This document shows, in pieces, positions 61,869 through 64,000 of a stretch of 64,000 bases of DNA. The stretch's first letter is position 1; each line of letters starts with the position of its first letter. The stretch comes from Murdochiella vaginalis. GTDB taxonomy: Bacteria > Bacillota > Clostridia > Tissierellales > Peptoniphilaceae. Both the position numbers and the translations under genes were made by a program. A model generated the notes under the pieces. The model did no database searches, was not told where the DNA came from, and saw only the letters and a program-made list of their open reading frames with translations. The stretch covers positions 1,550,001 through 1,614,000 of the forward strand of contig NZ_LT632322.1 of assembly GCF_900119705.1 (NCBI RefSeq), read 5' to 3'.

Positions 61869-62606
61869 TCAGTCTTTCACCAAAGCTGGCAAAATTTCGG
61901 CGATGTTGCCATGGATCGCAATATCCGCTTGCGAATCCGCCGGGGTCGGATCCCGGTTGAGAAGAATAAACCGGTGACCGCGATAATAATTGAGCAGTCC
62001 CGCCGCCGGATAGACCACGAGCGACGTTCCGCCCACAATGAGCGTGTCGGCCTTGGCAATGGCCTGAATCGCACCGAGAAACACTTCTTCATTGAGGGGT
62101 TCGCCATAGAGAACCACATCCGGGCGCATAATCTCCCCGCAGATCGGGCAAAGCACCCGCCCCTTTCCGGCCATAAATTCTTCGCTTGGCATATGATGGT
62201 GGCAGGCGGGACAATAGATGCGCGACATATTGCCATGCACTTCAAAAACACGTTTGCTGCCGGCCCGCTGATGCAAACTGTCGATGTTTTGCGTCACCAC
62301 CGCATCCAGTTTTCCTTCCTGCTCCAGACGCGCCAACGCCAAGTGGGCGCCGCTGGGCGGCACCTGATAACTGGCGATACATTCGCGGGTAAAATCCGCA
62401 AAGCCGTCGGGATCTTCGACGCTAAATTCGTGACTGAAATAATATTCCGGAGAATGCTCGCGCTTCATGGTGTGATAGAGGCCGTTTTCCGAACGGAAAT
62501 CCGGAATTCCCGAAGCCGTGGAAACGCCGGCGCCCCCGAAAAAGACAATGTGGGAGCTCTCTTTGATCCAAGCTTTCGCTTTGTTCATCGCGTCTGTAAA
62601 TTCCAT
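61869..62606 (-). CDS. cobB: NAD-dependent protein deacetylase (sirtuin)
   Basis: A 245-residue sirtuin that removes acyl groups from lysines with NAD. The NAD motif is GGAGVSTASGIPDFRS, then VTQNIDSLHQRAG, the catalytic His in FEVHGNMSRIYC, and zinc cysteines CPAC and CPIC. The specificity region is PDVVLYGEPLNEE. Length and motifs are normal for class U/III bacterial sirtuins. It is encoded 25 bp after the NUDIX gene in the same direction. Confidence 0.94.
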   Translation of the reverse strand: MEFTDAMNKAKAWIKESSHIVFFGGAGVSTASGIPDFRSENGLYHTMKREHSPEYYFSHEFSVEDPDGFADFTRECIASYQVPPSGAHLALARLEQEGKLDAVVTQNIDSLHQRAGSKRVFEVHGNMSRIYCPACHHHMPSEEFMAGKGRVLCPICGEIMRPDVVLYGEPLNEEVFLGAIQAIAKADTLIVGGTSLVVYPAAGLLNYYRGHRFILLNRDPTPADSQADIAIHGNIAEILPALVKD

Positions 62607-62631
62607 GGCTTCCTCCTTTGGCTTGGTGGCG

Positions 62632-63099
62632 TCACCGAATGAAGGTGACCTCGCCCTTTTTTCCGTCCTGGACGGTAATCAGCACCTCTTTCGCTTTTCC
62701 CTGATAAATTTCCAGCATCTCATCCATAGAATCGCTCTTCGGTTGAATCGCTAAAAAAGAAGAAAACGGCATCCACGTAAGGCTGCCTTCCGGCCCGGCT
62801 ACGACCTCGCCGGAAAAGTCCTCACAGCGATATAGGAGGCCCAGCTGGCGCAAGGGTTTATCCTGATGCAGCCAATGCACCATGCCGACGAGCTCCACGC
62901 GGCCGAGGGTAAGGCCGGTTTCTTCCCACGCTTCCCGGCGCATGGCATCGGTCAAACTCTCGTTCGGCTCCACTTTTCCGCCCGGAAAGGTCAGACCTTC
63001 CCAGCCTTCTTTTTTCACTTTATCCAGCACTAAAACGGCGCCGTCCGCACGCTTAAGCATTACCATGTTAAGCAGCTGAACGTCTTCCTGTCGATGCAT
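62632..63099 (-). CDS. NUDIX hydrolase (8-oxo-dGTP diphosphatase-like)
   Basis: A 155-residue MutT-like protein with an intact NUDIX box from GGKVEPNESLTDAMRREAWE to EETGL, preceded by WEGLTFPGG. NUDIX enzymes cleave nucleoside diphosphate derivatives. The sequence near the start (LLNMVMLKRADGAVLVLDKV) and EGSLTWMPFSSF resemble the group annotated as 8-oxo-dGTP diphosphatases, but specificity is not shown. It lies 16 bp after deoC and before the sirtuin gene. Confidence 0.88.
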   Translation of the reverse strand: MHRQEDVQLLNMVMLKRADGAVLVLDKVKKEGWEGLTFPGGKVEPNESLTDAMRREAWEETGLTLGRVELVGMVHWLHQDKPLRQLGLLYRCEDFSGEVVAGPEGSLTWMPFSSFLAIQPKSDSMDEMLEIYQGKAKEVLITVQDGKKGEVTFIR

Positions 63100-63115
63100 G
63101 CTTGCCTCGTTTTCG

Positions 63116-63763
63116 TTATTTCATGCCTTCCACGATGGCAATCCCCGCGCTGGCACCGATACGCGTCGCGCCGGCTTCGATCATGGCCAAGGCTTCTTCT
63201 GCTGTGTGGATGCCACCGGAGGCCTTCACTTCGGCGCTGTCGCCTACGGTTTCCTTCATCAGTCGCACATCGTGAACCGTCGCGCCGCCCGTCGAAAAGC
63301 CGGTAGAGGTTTTCACAAAGTCCGCACCGGCCTGAATCGCTAACACACAGCCGAGGGATTTCTCCTCATCGGTCAATAGACACGTCTCCAGAATGACCTT
63401 CAGGATGCGATTGCCGCAAGCGGCCTTGACCTGGGCGATGTCCTCGCGCACGTATTCGGTATCGCCGCGCTTCAACGCGCCCACGTGAATCACCATATCA
63501 ATTTCATCCGCGCCGTTTGCTACCGCGTCGCGCGCTTCGGCCGCTTTGGCCGCCGTTGACATAGCGCCAAGCGGGAAGCCGACCACGCAGCACGTCTTCA
63601 CATCCGAGCCGACGAGACGTCCATGCACCTGTGCGACAAACGAGCCGTTTACACAGCAGGAATAAAAGTGGTACTGCAAGGCCTCTACGCACAATTTTTC
63701 AATTTCTTCCGGCTGCGCGTCGGGCTTTAGCAACGTGTGATCGATCATCCGATTGATCTGCAT
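63116..63763 (-). CDS. deoC: Deoxyribose-phosphate aldolase
   Basis: A 215-residue class I aldolase that splits deoxyribose 5-phosphate into acetaldehyde and glyceraldehyde 3-phosphate during nucleoside catabolism. It starts MIDHTLLKPDAQPEE. The key Asp is in ADEIDMVIHVGALK, the second Lys region in ILKVILETCLLT, the Schiff-base Lys in ADFVKTSTGF, and SGGIHTAEEAL and IGASAG bind phosphate. Complete. It follows deoD on the same strand with a gap of about 35 bp, a natural nucleoside-salvage pair. Confidence 0.96.
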   Translation of the reverse strand: MQINRMIDHTLLKPDAQPEEIEKLCVEALQYHFYSCCVNGSFVAQVHGRLVGSDVKTCCVVGFPLGAMSTAAKAAEARDAVANGADEIDMVIHVGALKRGDTEYVREDIAQVKAACGNRILKVILETCLLTDEEKSLGCVLAIQAGADFVKTSTGFSTGGATVHDVRLMKETVGDSAEVKASGGIHTAEEALAMIEAGATRIGASAGIAIVEGMK

Positions 63764-63798
63764 AGTTTCCTCATTTCTATTTTATTTCGTTCTTTACA

Positions 63799-64000
63799 TT
63801 ACACGGCCAGTGCAATTTCCATCATAGCGTGAAAGCTGTTCTGTCGTTCCTCGGAGGTGGTTTCCTTGCCGCTGACGAGGGAATCGGAAATGGTGAGAAT
63901 GCCCAGCGCATCGACGCCGGCAGCGGCAGCTAAAGCGTAAAGGGCGTAGGTTTCCATTTCCACAGCCAAACAACCCATATTGGCCCATTTTTTCCAATGG
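63799..64000 (-). CDS. deoD: Purine-nucleoside phosphorylase DeoD, C-terminal part
   Basis: The last 67 residues of a hexameric purine-nucleoside phosphorylase enter from the right edge. They include [20 protein letters not shown], with the ribose-binding Glu-Met-Glu motif, [20 protein letters not shown] with the catalytic Asp, and the end MMEIALAV. The frame runs off the window. The enzyme splits purine nucleosides with phosphate and supplies deoxyribose 1-phosphate to the deoC pathway. Confidence 0.9.
   Translation of the reverse strand, partial: HWKKWANMGCLAVEMETYALYALAAAAGVDALGILTISDSLVSGKETTSEERQNSFHAMMEIALAV

Noticed and set aside
61674-62642. Forward open frame of 322 codons across the dnaE start and sirtuin gene
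   Set aside because: It is the shadow of two conserved reverse-strand genes and has no start signal or family resemblance.
1-64000. CRISPR arrays, rRNA, tRNA or tmRNA genes
   Set aside because: I looked for regularly spaced repeats and for conserved RNA gene cores on both strands and saw none.

Overview
The window looks like chromosomal DNA of an anaerobic low-G+C Gram-positive (Firmicutes/Tissierellia-like) bacterium. Evidence: strong GGAGG ribosome binding sites, sigma-A type promoters, a preQ1 riboswitch in front of queT, a surface protein with a sortase-type C-terminus, DnaE/PfkA/Pyk gene order, and TRAP transporters next to peptide- and acid-utilising functions. Most genes are of moderate G+C. 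The stretch from about 21.9 to 38.9 kb is clearly A+T-richer and carries insertion sequences and broken genes. A member of the Peptoniphilaceae is a guess from overall character, not something the sequence proves.

Layout. 0-8.2 kb: end of an M16C peptidase, exonuclease III, an ABC exporter operon (helicase-nuclease, ATPase, two permeases) and a membrane polysaccharide deacetylase. 8.2-13.3 kb: preQ1-riboswitch-controlled queT, a two-gene operon for a glutathione-like gamma-glutamyl compound, an MBL-fold hydrolase and a HAD phosphatase. 13.4-18.9 kb: a LysR regulator divergent from an EPSP-synthase-family enzyme and a TAXI-type TRAP transporter. 18.9-22.9 kb: a HigA antitoxin with only a scrap of its toxin, a broken YcxB-like gene, a zinc-ribbon/Ig-like membrane protein, a formamidase-family enzyme and a PH-domain membrane protein. 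22.9-26.3 kb: a decayed IS, an ORF6N/PLD-like gene with a paired palindrome, a small XRE regulator and an intact IS481-type element. 26.3-37.3 kb: a sugar-acid catabolic cluster (GntR regulator, TIM-barrel isomerase, TRAP DctPQM, Gfo/Idh dehydrogenase, FGGY kinase, 6-phosphogluconate dehydrogenase, 2-hydroxyacid dehydrogenase, KDPG aldolase). 37.3-38.8 kb: decayed DNA (a fragmentary PLP-enzyme start and a frameshifted acyltransferase). 38.9-64 kb: housekeeping genes: guaA with a structured leader, a MaoC-like protein, a surface adhesin, a Cof-type HAD, ppk1 with an unusual tail, tadA-uvrA-uvrB-ctpA, tdk, a B3/B4 protein, pyk-pfkA-dnaE, a sirtuin, a NUDIX hydrolase, deoC and the end of deoD.

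How genes work together. The sugar-acid cluster can be read as uptake of a keto-aldonate or aldonate by the TRAP system, reduction or epimerisation to gluconate, phosphorylation by the FGGY kinase and oxidation by 6-phosphogluconate dehydrogenase, with KDPG aldolase as a side branch; this is inference. The most unusual items are (1) an EPSP-synthase-like enzyme that keeps most PEP-binding residues but has lost the three serines that hold the shikimate phosphate, sitting beside a dedicated TRAP importer; (2) an ORF6N gene carrying a perfect 27-bp palindrome in its coding sequence that recurs upstream of its start; (3) a structured guaA leader with mutually exclusive stems; and (4) a gamma-glutamylcysteine-ligase plus glutathionylspermidine-synthase-like ATP-grasp pair.
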